DNA of 64,000 nt from Limnospira fusiformis SAG 85.79 (GTDB lineage Bacteria; Cyanobacteriota; Cyanobacteriia; Cyanobacteriales; Microcoleaceae): NCBI RefSeq assembly GCF_012516315.1, contig NZ_CP051185.1, forward strand, positions 5,027,363-5,091,362, read 5' to 3'. The position numbers and the translations under genes are program-made. This document shows, in pieces, positions 29,020 to 37,398 of the stretch (the first letter of the stretch is position 1; each line of letters starts with the position of its first letter). Under the pieces are notes generated by a model, which saw only the letters and a list, made by a program, of their open reading frames with translations, did no database searches and was not told the origin of the DNA.

Positions 29020-31278
29020 ATGACATCAGGGTTTATTTATCAGTCTATTAAACGCTATTTCCGAGTTATTAAACGCCCCAATACGCCTACTTTGTGGGCG
29101 TTTGGTGTGATGGGCTGTTTCAGTGCGATCGCTTGGGGTTGGGTGTCTGACCAGCCGCTAATCAGGGATTTTTTTCAGCTACTATATTTCCAGCAAAAAA
29201 ATCCACCGATATGGTTGCAATTGCCGTATATTCCGAGTAGTTATTTATGGTTGCCCACCATTTTATTAAGTGCGATCGCCTTCATTATTACCAAGATTTA
29301 CCCTAAACCAACAGCCAGATCAAGGGCGATAATTGTCGCCATAATTTTAGCATTAACTATCCGTTATCTACTATGGCGATCGCTCTCTACCCTCAACCTC
29401 AGCGACCCCCTAAATGGTTTATTTAGCCTCACTCTAATGGGTCTCGAAATTTACATTATTGGTGCCAACATAATTCAAGTTTACTTAATTGTAAATAGCA
29501 CCGATAGAAGCAGCCAAGCCGACCAACTCCAACAGTCAGTTATTCAACGAAAATTCACCCCAACCGTTGATATTTTAATCCCCACCTACAACGAACCCTT
29601 ATTTATTCTTAGGCGCACAGTTATCGGCTGTCAAGCCTTAGACTATCACCCCCAAAAAGTCTACCTTTTAGATGACACAAACCGCCCCCAAGTCAAACAA
29701 TTAGCCCAAGAATTAGGCTGTCATTATCTCACCAGACCTAATAACCTTCACGCCAAAGCTGGGAACCTTAACCATGCTTTGAAATTCACAAATGGCGAAT
29801 TAATTACAGTATTCGATGCCGATTTTATTCCCACCAAAAATTTCTTAACTAGAACAGTAGGATTTTTTCAGAACCCTAACACCGCCTTAGTTCAAACCCC
29901 CCAAACCTTTTACAACCCCGACCCAGTATCCCGCAATTTAGGATTAGAAAATATCATTACTCCCGAAGAAGAAGTATTTTATAGACATATACAACCCCTA
30001 AAAGATGGTGCGGGTAGTGTAGTTTGTGCGGGGACATCATTTGTAGTTAGACGCACAGCATTACAAGCCATTGGCGGGTTTGTTACCGAGTCAATTAGTG
30101 AAGACTATTTTACCGGAATTACCCTAGCCAGCAAGGGATACAAACTCATTTATTTAAATGAGAAATTAAGCGCAGGTTTAGCCGCACAAAGTATCACCGA
30201 CCACCTTAATCAAAGAATGCGTTGGGCGCGCGGTACATTACAAGCCTTTTTTATCAACTCTAATCCTTTAACCATACCCGGTTTAACCCTCAGACAAAGA
30301 TTAGCACATTTAGAAGGGTTGCTACATTGGTTTACTAGCATTTCCCGGATTTTTATCCTGTTAATGCCTTTGGCTTATCGGTTTTTAGGTGTCATTCCTA
30401 TCAAAGCTAGTATCGGCGATTTTATTTACTTTTTCATGCCTTATTATCTGGTGTCTCTCCTGGCTTTTGCTTGGTTAAACCAAAAATCTCGGTCAGCCTT
30501 CCTGTCAGAAATTTATGCCATTTTCCAATCTTTCCCCATGGCATTAACTGTAATTCAAGTAATGATTAACCCTTTTAAAGGTGGCTTTAAAGTTACTCCC
30601 AAAGGCAAAAAACAGCAAAAATTTACCTGTTCCTGGAAATTGGCATCACCTATTATATTGCTATTAATAGCCACAATGGTCAGCCTATTCTGGAATTATC
30701 CACTCTTAGCATCAAATGTTGATAATTACCCCGGATTTAATTTGGGTATCATCTGGAGTATTTATAACTTAGTAGTTTTAAGTGTTTCTCTCCTAATTGT
30801 CATAGATGCACCACTACCAGATATCTATGACTGGTTCCAATTGCGTCGGTCTGTCAAACTCCAGATTTCTGACCAAGTGCTATGGGGAATAACTCGTCAT
30901 ATTTCCGAAGTCGGCGCAGAAATTATGATAACAGAACCCGCCGCCGCCTCTATCCTTCATCAAAACAATGGCGAAAAATCGGAATTTTTGCCTTTACAAA
31001 TGGAAATTATTGATGTACAATTAAACTTAGGGGGGAGGATTACTGATACTCAATGGGTCGGTGAATTTCCCACTATTCGGGTTGAGTTTGAAGCCTTGAC
31101 AGTATCGCAACATCGACAACTGGTGGAAATGCTGTTCTGTCGTCCCGGACAATGGCAGAATTTGTCAACTCCCGGAGAATTGCGATCGCTATGGTTATTG
31201 TTGAGGGTCTTACTCAAACCCAAGTTGATATTTGACCGGAAACCACGCATAACAGCGATCGCAGTTCATCAACATTAA
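29020..31278 (+). CDS. Cellulose-synthase-like family 2 glycosyltransferase
   Basis: The 752-residue protein is an integral membrane GT2 enzyme. About four spans precede the catalytic domain, which has 'PTYNEPLFILRRTVIG', D-D-T-N, 'VFDADF' (D-x-D), 'ESISEDY' (catalytic Asp) and 'QRMRWARG' (Q-x-x-R-W). A C-terminal group of spans follows. The tail carries a PilZ-like region ('RRSVKLQISDQVLWGI', 'RHISEVGAEIMI') in which the usual D-x-S-x-x-G reads H-I-S-E-V-G, so c-di-GMP binding is doubtful. It would polymerise UDP-sugars into cellulose or a related glucan while exporting the chain. No bcsB-like partner is adjacent. ATGTTAACAT, a perfect palindrome at 28929-28938, lies upstream. Confidence 0.88.
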   Translation: MTSGFIYQSIKRYFRVIKRPNTPTLWAFGVMGCFSAIAWGWVSDQPLIRDFFQLLYFQQKNPPIWLQLPYIPSSYLWLPTILLSAIAFIITKIYPKPTARSRAIIVAIILALTIRYLLWRSLSTLNLSDPLNGLFSLTLMGLEIYIIGANIIQVYLIVNSTDRSSQADQLQQSVIQRKFTPTVDILIPTYNEPLFILRRTVIGCQALDYHPQKVYLLDDTNRPQVKQLAQELGCHYLTRPNNLHAKAGNLNHALKFTNGELITVFDADFIPTKNFLTRTVGFFQNPNTALVQTPQTFYNPDPVSRNLGLENIITPEEEVFYRHIQPLKDGAGSVVCAGTSFVVRRTALQAIGGFVTESISEDYFTGITLASKGYKLIYLNEKLSAGLAAQSITDHLNQRMRWARGTLQAFFINSNPLTIPGLTLRQRLAHLEGLLHWFTSISRIFILLMPLAYRFLGVIPIKASIGDFIYFFMPYYLVSLLAFAWLNQKSRSAFLSEIYAIFQSFPMALTVIQVMINPFKGGFKVTPKGKKQQKFTCSWKLASPIILLLIATMVSLFWNYPLLASNVDNYPGFNLGIIWSIYNLVVLSVSLLIVIDAPLPDIYDWFQLRRSVKLQISDQVLWGITRHISEVGAEIMITEPAAASILHQNNGEKSEFLPLQMEIIDVQLNLGGRITDTQWVGEFPTIRVEFEALTVSQHRQLVEMLFCRPGQWQNLSTPGELRSLWLLLRVLLKPKLIFDRKPRITAIAVHQH

Positions 31279-31282
31279 TAGA

Positions 31283-31822
31283 TCATCGATTATTGCACTG
31301 GACTCGCTGACTTTCTGTATGGGTGCTACGTTCAATAGTCCTCACATTCATTCCTGGGCTATAGATGGTAGCAGCATCCCCAAGTCTCGCACCATCTAAA
31401 TTAGCCCCATCCAGATTAGTTCTGCTGTCGATGATAGCCCCACTCAAGTCAGCACGACTTAAATCAGCATTACTCAAATCAACCCCACTCAGGTTAGCAT
31501 CAACAAAATTGGCAAAATTAAAGTTTCCCCCCGATAAATTAGAATTACTCAAATTGCTACAGGTGAAAAAAGCACCCGTGAAGTCCGCATCACTCAGATT
31601 AGTATTAGTCAGATTAGCCTGTCGTAATTGCGCGTTGCGGTGAGACTGATTACTCATATCCGCCCCTTGTAGATTGCAACCCTGACAAGAAGAATACTCG
31701 CCCCTCAAAAACGCATTCGGATCCGTAGTGTTAAACTGAGCCATCAGTGGTTTAGCACTCCAAGCAGACATTAACAGAACCGAAATCCCTAACAGTCTAG
31801 TTTTGTTCATCAGTCCAGTCAT
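31283..31822 (-). CDS. Exported pentapeptide-repeat protein
   Basis: The 179-residue protein has an N-terminal signal peptide (about residues 8-28, LGISVLLMSAWSAKPLMA, cleaving after AKPLMA). It then has about 18 pentapeptide repeats of the A(D/N)LXX type ('GADMSNQSHRNAQLRQANLT', 'DADFTGAFF', 'ANLSGVDLSNADLSRADLSG'). These form a right-handed quadrilateral beta-helix. Two cysteines flank 'SSCQGCNLQG' and two more occur later. A periplasmic or lumenal location is predicted. It converges on the glycosyltransferase gene with a four-base gap. Function cannot be inferred from the fold. Confidence 0.85.
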   Translation of the reverse strand: MTGLMNKTRLLGISVLLMSAWSAKPLMAQFNTTDPNAFLRGEYSSCQGCNLQGADMSNQSHRNAQLRQANLTNTNLSDADFTGAFFTCSNLSNSNLSGGNFNFANFVDANLSGVDLSNADLSRADLSGAIIDSRTNLDGANLDGARLGDAATIYSPGMNVRTIERSTHTESQRVQCNNR

Positions 31823-31907
31823 ACCTAATTACATAAACTCAGTCAGGCGCTGACATGGGGGGAGTTTATAGAACATCTACCCCCCCAATGTCAACTTTAA
31901 TAGTCCT

Positions 31908-32525
31908 TTAGTTGTCGTAGACCCTAGCTTCAACAGCTTCTGGATTTTCCTCGCAGTAAACCTCAAAAGCAGTTTTTTCAATCCGTTCTGATCTTTGATG
32001 TGCCGCTTCAGCCTGAAGTTCCTCAACAATATCCCAAGCCGCCGCACATTCACGGGAAGTAGCACCTTTTTCCGCACAGGTAGCCCTAGCGTCTTCGATC
32101 GCCTGTTCTATGCGATCGGCCAGGACAATACTCTTAGGCTTCTCTACAAAGTCACCCTTACTCAGGATATCAGTTATAGAAACAATCCCCAACAGTTCTT
32201 CTTGAATCACCGGAGCGCGGCGAATACCAGTCTGAGCAAATAACCGCGCCACATATTCCACCCCCAAATCAGGGTTAATAGAGATACAGGGCTTAGTCAT
32301 AATCTCATAAACCCGCATCTTTTTCGGATCTTTACCGTAAGCCGTCACCTTGTAAATCACATCCGTCTCCGTCACAATGCCATAAGCATCCTGTTCGTGG
32401 CGACGTTGAACAATCAGCGCCCGCAAACACAGATCATTCATTTGTTTCACCGCTTCTGCTACCGTAGCCGACCCCCGAATCGTCACTACATCGGTCGTCA
32501 TAATATCTTTAGCTTTTAGCATCAT
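31908..32525 (-). CDS. Two-CBS-domain protein
   Basis: The 205-residue protein has two CBS domains (about 1-60, 'MLKAKDIMTTDVVTIRG', and 72-130, 'VYEIMTKPCISINPDLGVEY'). A helical charged tail follows (about 145-205, 'IEDARATCAEKGATSRECAA') with two conserved-looking cysteines. CBS pairs sense adenine nucleotides or S-adenosylmethionine. In plants and cyanobacteria, CBSX-type proteins regulate thioredoxin; a partner here is not known. The start has a good ribosome-binding site (GGAGAA, seven bases upstream) and a promoter candidate at 32553-32580. Confidence 0.86.
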   Translation of the reverse strand: MMLKAKDIMTTDVVTIRGSATVAEAVKQMNDLCLRALIVQRRHEQDAYGIVTETDVIYKVTAYGKDPKKMRVYEIMTKPCISINPDLGVEYVARLFAQTGIRRAPVIQEELLGIVSITDILSKGDFVEKPKSIVLADRIEQAIEDARATCAEKGATSRECAAAWDIVEELQAEAAHQRSERIEKTAFEVYCEENPEAVEARVYDN

Positions 32526-32552
32526 CGCAGGTTCTCCATAACTTGATACACT

Positions 32553-32580
32553 CTTATAGCTTGCCTTGTTATGGCTTCAA
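32553..32580 (-). promoter_or_regulatory. Predicted promoter for the CBS gene
   Basis: Read on the minus strand, TTGAAG and TATAAG are separated by 16 bases. The CBS start codon is about 30 bases downstream. Confidence 0.5.
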
Positions 32581-32589
32581 AAGAAAGAA

Positions 32590-32618
32590 TTGTTTTAACC
32601 CCCGTTTTCTGCTATAAT
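32590..32618 (+). promoter_or_regulatory. Plus-strand promoter-like site with no plus-strand gene downstream
   Basis: TTGTTT is followed after 17 bases by a perfect TATAAT. Transcription would run into the 3' end of the minus-strand pentapeptide gene (32657-33655), so it would produce an antisense or short non-coding RNA. Chance similarity in an AT-rich gap is possible. Confidence 0.35.
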
Positions 32619-32656
32619 GAGAGATAGATCTATTAAATTTTTGCCTTATGTCAAGT

Positions 32657-33655
32657 TCACTCGTGAATACAGCCATCTGGCATCACCGCCCCCATCAATA
32701 TAGCATCAGTCCAACTCACACCGTCAAGAATCGCCCCCCGAAAATTGGCACCCCGCAGATTCGCCCCAGATAAATTAGCCCCAGTTAAGTCCGCTTTCCA
32801 CAGATAAGCATTCCGCAGATTAGCATAGCTAAGATCAGCCCCGCCAAGACGAGCCAGGTTAAGATTAGCCCCCGTCAAATTACTCCGTACCAAATTACCA
32901 CCTTCCAGATTAGCCCGCATCAGCACAGCATCAGCCAGATTACTCCCCCACAGAATCACGTCAGTTAAATTTGTGCCGTGGAGAATAGCACCCTCCAGAT
33001 TAGCCCCCGTCAAATTCGCCGACCTCAGATTAACAGCAGTCAAATCAGCCTTTTGTAAGTTAACCCCCCGCAGATTAGCCTCAGACAGATCTACCCCATT
33101 CAGGTCCATCCCCCCTAAATCCACATCTACCAAATGACAATAACTCAGATTAGCACTGGTGAGACGAGCCTTAGTTAAAACCGAACAGCTTAACCTCCCA
33201 TGACTGAGATTAGCCCAACTCAAATTCGCCTCAGTCAAATTAGCCGACCTAAGATTAACCCCGCTCAAATTCGCCCCACATAGATTAACCCCGGTCAAAT
33301 TAGCCGACCTAAGATTAACCCCTTGCAAAATCGCACCACTCAACTTCACCCCACTGAGGTCAGAATGCACCAAAAACGCACCCCCCAGGTCAGCCTTAGT
33401 CAAATCAGCATTGGTCAATATAGCCCGTCCCAAATGAGCAAAAGTTAAATTACTCCTATATAGGAACGCATTAAACAAATTAGCATCTTCTAAAAACGCC
33501 CTACTCAAATCCGCCCCAGCTAGGGAAGCCCCCCCTAGGTTAATTCCTTGAAGATTACAGCGAAATAATTTCGCACCAATTAGATTAGCCTTCCTAAAGT
33601 CGCGATCGCCCACCTTATAGCGACTTAATAACTCCTTAATATCCACCTGTACCAC
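32657..33655 (-). CDS. Pentapeptide-repeat protein, cytoplasmic
   Basis: The 332-residue protein has a short N-terminal lead ('VDIKELLSRYKVGDRDFRKA') and then pentapeptide repeats over nearly its whole length, about 55 in series (A-N-L-x-x, with many 'SANLTGVNLCGANLSG'-like blocks). There is no signal peptide or membrane span. The fold is a long right-handed quadrilateral beta-helix; some such proteins mimic DNA and protect gyrase, but that cannot be assumed here. It is the first gene upstream of the CBS gene on its strand, about 130 bases away. The DNA is itself internally repetitive. Confidence 0.88.
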   Translation of the reverse strand: MVQVDIKELLSRYKVGDRDFRKANLIGAKLFRCNLQGINLGGASLAGADLSRAFLEDANLFNAFLYRSNLTFAHLGRAILTNADLTKADLGGAFLVHSDLSGVKLSGAILQGVNLRSANLTGVNLCGANLSGVNLRSANLTEANLSWANLSHGRLSCSVLTKARLTSANLSYCHLVDVDLGGMDLNGVDLSEANLRGVNLQKADLTAVNLRSANLTGANLEGAILHGTNLTDVILWGSNLADAVLMRANLEGGNLVRSNLTGANLNLARLGGADLSYANLRNAYLWKADLTGANLSGANLRGANFRGAILDGVSWTDAILMGAVMPDGCIHE

Positions 33656-33832
33656 TCCTATTCACGATCAGCTACATCACTGCCAATCATTTGGACAATA
33701 GATATTTCCACCGTAAACCCTCCCAGATGGGATAACTTTAACCTATATTTAAGTTGCATCAATTACAGCAATATATTACCTTTCCGTCAGTAAGGTATAA
33801 AAACTCAATTCCTCCTTGGCACTTTAAATCCT

Positions 33833-35167
33833 ATGAATGATACCCCAGAACTCAACGATCGCCGCCAGATTTTCGGTTGGATCATGTATGACTGGGCTAA
33901 TTCTGCCTATGTCACCACCGTTGTGGTAGCCGTTCTCCCTGCTTACTTTGCGGCCGTCGTCGTCCCCCCCGGCGGAGTCACCATAGCCGGAATTAACTAT
34001 AGCGCGACCGCCTTATGGGGATTTGTCAGCAGTTTGGCTGCCTTCTTAGTGTTTATGGTAGCCCCTATTATGGGGGCAATTTCCGACTTTTCCGCATCCA
34101 AAAAGAAATTTTTAATAATTTGTGCTTACACAGGCTGCCTAGCCGCTAGTCTATTGTTTTTTTCTGGCAAAGGAGACGTCTGGCTAACGCTCATTCTCTT
34201 TATTATAGCCCAGATTGGCTTTGTTGGGGGCAATATCTTCTATGATGCCTTCCTCCCCCATATTGCATCAGAAGACAAAATGGACTGGGTTTCTGGTCAA
34301 GGTTTTGCTTGGGGATATATAGGCGGTGGCTTGCAATTAGCCTTATCTTTAGCTTTGATTGCTGGACATGAGACGATTGGTATTTCCGCCGAATTAGCAG
34401 CCAGACTCGCCATTTTAATGGCAGCAGTTTGGTGGGGTGGTTTTTCGTTGATCACGTTTTTTAACCTGAAAGAAGCCCAAACCTTTGAGGAAATTCCCCC
34501 GGAATATCAACATTTACCACCCTGGCGCGCTTATATCAAAGTCGGAATTGTCCGAACCATTGTCACCGTCAGGAAGGTGCGTTTATTTAAGCATTTGCTA
34601 AGGTTTCTGATTGCTTACATGATTTATAACAATGGCATCCAGACTGTGATTACTATGGCTACTATCTACGGGGCGGAGGAGTTGGGTTTTTCCCCAAATG
34701 TTCTCATGATTACCCTATTGGTAATCCAGTTTGTCAGCTTTTTCGGGGCTTTGGGCTTTAGTAAACTCGCCGAATTCACTACCTCGAAAACAGCGTTAAT
34801 GATTTCGTTGGTGGGATGGTCTATTGTAGTTATCTATGCTTATTTTATGGACAGCCCCACTGAGTATTTTATCTTGGGGGGAATTGTCGGATTGGTTTTG
34901 GGCGGGTCCCAGTCCCTCAGTCGTTCCTTCTATGGGTCGATCATTCCACCTTGGGCGGCGGCTGAATTTTATGGGTTTTACTCAGTTTTTAACAAAGGTT
35001 CGGCGATTTTCGGACCTTTACTATTTGCTGTAATCCTCCAGGTGACGGGAACAGCACGCAATTCTATTCTGGCATTAATTGTGTTTTTTATAGTTGGTTT
35101 AGTCGGTCTATATTTCGTAGATGTTGAACAGGCTAAACAAGCTAGAAATATTCAGCATTTAGAATAG
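33833..35167 (+). CDS. UMF1-type MFS transporter (Atg22-like)
   Basis: The 444-residue protein has 11 to 12 membrane spans. The N-terminus 'RRQIFGWIMYDWANSAYVTT' is the signature of the UMF1/Atg22-like branch of the major facilitator superfamily. 'GAISDFSASKKKFL' is the MFS loop 2-3 motif, and 'FYDAFLPHIA' is also family-typical. The yeast relative exports amino acids from the vacuole; bacterial substrates are unknown. A good MFS-length gene, standing alone between the divergent pentapeptide gene and the convergent DUF1830 gene. Confidence 0.88.
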   Translation: MNDTPELNDRRQIFGWIMYDWANSAYVTTVVVAVLPAYFAAVVVPPGGVTIAGINYSATALWGFVSSLAAFLVFMVAPIMGAISDFSASKKKFLIICAYTGCLAASLLFFSGKGDVWLTLILFIIAQIGFVGGNIFYDAFLPHIASEDKMDWVSGQGFAWGYIGGGLQLALSLALIAGHETIGISAELAARLAILMAAVWWGGFSLITFFNLKEAQTFEEIPPEYQHLPPWRAYIKVGIVRTIVTVRKVRLFKHLLRFLIAYMIYNNGIQTVITMATIYGAEELGFSPNVLMITLLVIQFVSFFGALGFSKLAEFTTSKTALMISLVGWSIVVIYAYFMDSPTEYFILGGIVGLVLGGSQSLSRSFYGSIIPPWAAAEFYGFYSVFNKGSAIFGPLLFAVILQVTGTARNSILALIVFFIVGLVGLYFVDVEQAKQARNIQHLE

Positions 35168-35285
35168 CGATCGCCTGCATATTTTTCCTGGCTAAAAATA
35201 CCAAACCTGGAGAGTTGGCAACCCTAGTTATAGGCAGCGAAACTCCTCCAGGTTCTGGCTGATTATTGGCAGTTTTCATCAACTT

Positions 35286-35567
35286 CTAGCTGGCAAATTT
35301 AAGGTCTTCGCCTTCGTCTACAATCAAATGCAAACATAAAAGTTTTTGCATCAAAATAGGCTTGCCTTTACCCGCATGATAAATTTCCAATTCCGCATCT
35401 GATGGCGATTCAAATAAAAATCTTTCTCCGGGGAAAACAATATGCTCTAAATACCAGTTATCAATATTAGAAATCCGAGCAATCTCGACTTTTGGGCTAT
35501 CGTTATAGTAGCAACAAAGTTGTTTACTCGTCTGATGGTTATTCAATTGATATAAGTTTGACATCAT
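35286..35567 (-). CDS. DUF1830 domain-containing protein
   Basis: The 93-residue protein fits the small cyanobacterial DUF1830 family. It has 'LCCYYNDSPKVEIARIS', then 'EHIVFPGERFLFESPSDAEL' and 'EIYHAGKG'. It is soluble and strand-rich, and its function is unknown. It converges on the transporter gene. The start was taken at the first ATG of an M-M pair. Confidence 0.78.
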   Translation of the reverse strand: MMSNLYQLNNHQTSKQLCCYYNDSPKVEIARISNIDNWYLEHIVFPGERFLFESPSDAELEIYHAGKGKPILMQKLLCLHLIVDEGEDLKFAS

Positions 35568-36090
35568 GGTTAAATCCTCTGGGAACTAAAAAAAGTTTGT
35601 CGATACTGACTTTGTTAAACTTGATCCCTGACCCCAACTTGATGAGGGACCAAATTCTCAGATTAAGCCAAATTGCTAAAAATCCGTGGACCATGAAACT
35701 GATAATGCTTCTCCCCTGATGAGAATGACCTAGGCTAATTCTCCCTTCCATCTATGTTAGATCTACGGGAAACCAACCCCGATCGCTATTTCCGGGATCT
35801 TCGCCGATTTGGGGCGAGTTAACCCACGGAGGTTTAGCTCTCGGTTCGGACCTTAGCCGTTGTGTGTGTCCATCATCTTAAAAGATTGCATCAAATCAGA
35901 GTCTCCATTTTAATTATTTCTAAAGAATAACAACAAGGCCAGAGTTAGCTAGTCTATCTAATGGCTTACTTTTAAGTATGATGGATCTGGGTAAATAAGT
36001 GTCGCGATCGCTATCACTGACTGATGATGTTTATTATCACATCCCATTGGTTCGCGATATGTTTTGATTTCTGTCATATCCCCAGACCAC
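35568..36090. other. 523-base intergenic region
   Basis: Short ORFs exist on both strands (for example 35539-35751 minus) but have no family-like features. No repeat, RNA or clear promoter was recognised. Confidence 0.35.
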
Positions 36091-37395
36091 TCAGACTGCA
36101 CTTGTCCCGATCGCCGTGGAAGTCTCGGAAAGCTGCAAGTGGCCAAAAAGCTCGGCTAAAATGGTATTGGAGAATAAAAACCCCTCCGGGTCTGTCAGTC
36201 GTAGGTGAGGGGTCGCTGGCTGGTCGGGTTCTTCCTGAGTAGAAACTACTTCCACCCAACCCCGATCGCCTAATGGTTTGAGAATATCAGTAATTTGACT
36301 TACAGCCTCTTGGCCAAATTGCTGTTGCAGCCTCACCAGATCCACACCACTAGCTAACCGTAGTCCCAGCATCAGGGTTTCTAAGAGTATATCCGATCCT
36401 AAAATAATCGCGATCGCCTCTGTTGGGGCGGGTGCAAGATCAGCACTATGAAAAACCTGCAAACTTTCGCTCACCCCCCCGGAGGACTGTAGCCACTGAT
36501 AATAGCGATCGCGGGTTCTCGGTCTGGTCAGTCGATAGCCCCCCACATAACTCGCCGCCCCCATACCAAAGCCATAGTAAGGTTGATTGTGCCAATAAAC
36601 CAAATTATGGCGACATTCAAACCCAGGTCGCGCATAATTGGAAATCTCATAATGTTTAAACCGGGAAGTCAGGCATTTTTGCGCCTGTCGGTAGAGGTTG
36701 GCTGTAGTTTGATCATCAGGAAGGGGAAACTCTCCCGGCTTATAGTAGCGACCAAAAGCGGTTTGAGGTTCCACAATCAGATCATAATGGGAAACATGAG
36801 CAGGATTAATGCTCAAAACCTGATCTAGGGATTCTTGCATCATTTCTGGGGTTTGATGGGGTAAACCAGAAATCAGATCAATACTGAAGTTCACAACACC
36901 CACTTGATTAATTAAATCGATCGCCCTCCAAATATCCGCCACAGTATGCGATCGACCACAAAGCCTTAATAAATCATCCTGAAACGCTTGTACACCCACA
37001 CTCACCCGATTGGCCCCCGCCGCCACAAATCCCTGTAATTTCCCTAAATCAAAAGTCCCAGGGTCCATTTCCACGGAGATCTCAGCATCACTCGCAATTC
37101 CCAAGTTATCGCTAATGGTTTTGATGAGGCGATCGAACTGCTGAACCGATAACAGAGAGGGAGTCCCCCCGCCAAAAAACACCGTTTTCAGTGGCGGTCC
37201 GAAATGCCTTTGATTGAGAATTTCCGATCGCAGAAAATCTACATACTCCTCCATCATCCCAGAATTTTCCCCATGGCGGCGATCGCCTACCACAGACACG
37301 GCAAAATCGCAGTAGTAACAGCGGCGACGACAAAAGGGAATATGTACATAAGCCGCAGTGGGGGTTTCAGTATTTATACAAGATTCATTTAGCAT
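36091..37395 (-). CDS. hemW: HemW-like radical SAM heme chaperone (coproporphyrinogen III oxidase-like)
   Basis: The 434-residue protein starts with 'AYVHIPFCRRRCYYCDF', where Cys22, Cys26 and Cys29 form the C-x3-C-x2-C radical SAM cluster motif. 'FFGGGTPSLL' (SAM binding), 'VSVGVQAFQDDLLRLCGRSH' and 'FSIDLISGLPHQT' follow, all in the HemN/HemW order. HemW lacks the N-terminal Cys-motif extension of true HemN, as this protein does. It is therefore better read as the heme-trafficking chaperone than as coproporphyrinogen dehydrogenase. A C-terminal HemN domain ends it. The neighbour on the same strand upstream is a pseudogene. Confidence 0.85.
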   Translation of the reverse strand: MLNESCINTETPTAAYVHIPFCRRRCYYCDFAVSVVGDRRHGENSGMMEEYVDFLRSEILNQRHFGPPLKTVFFGGGTPSLLSVQQFDRLIKTISDNLGIASDAEISVEMDPGTFDLGKLQGFVAAGANRVSVGVQAFQDDLLRLCGRSHTVADIWRAIDLINQVGVVNFSIDLISGLPHQTPEMMQESLDQVLSINPAHVSHYDLIVEPQTAFGRYYKPGEFPLPDDQTTANLYRQAQKCLTSRFKHYEISNYARPGFECRHNLVYWHNQPYYGFGMGAASYVGGYRLTRPRTRDRYYQWLQSSGGVSESLQVFHSADLAPAPTEAIAIILGSDILLETLMLGLRLASGVDLVRLQQQFGQEAVSQITDILKPLGDRGWVEVVSTQEEPDQPATPHLRLTDPEGFLFSNTILAELFGHLQLSETSTAIGTSAV

Positions 37396-37398
37396 TAA

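Noticed and set aside
35539-35751. 70-residue minus-strand ORF upstream of DUF1830
   Set aside because: No family-like sequence, overlaps the start of the DUF1830 gene in another frame.
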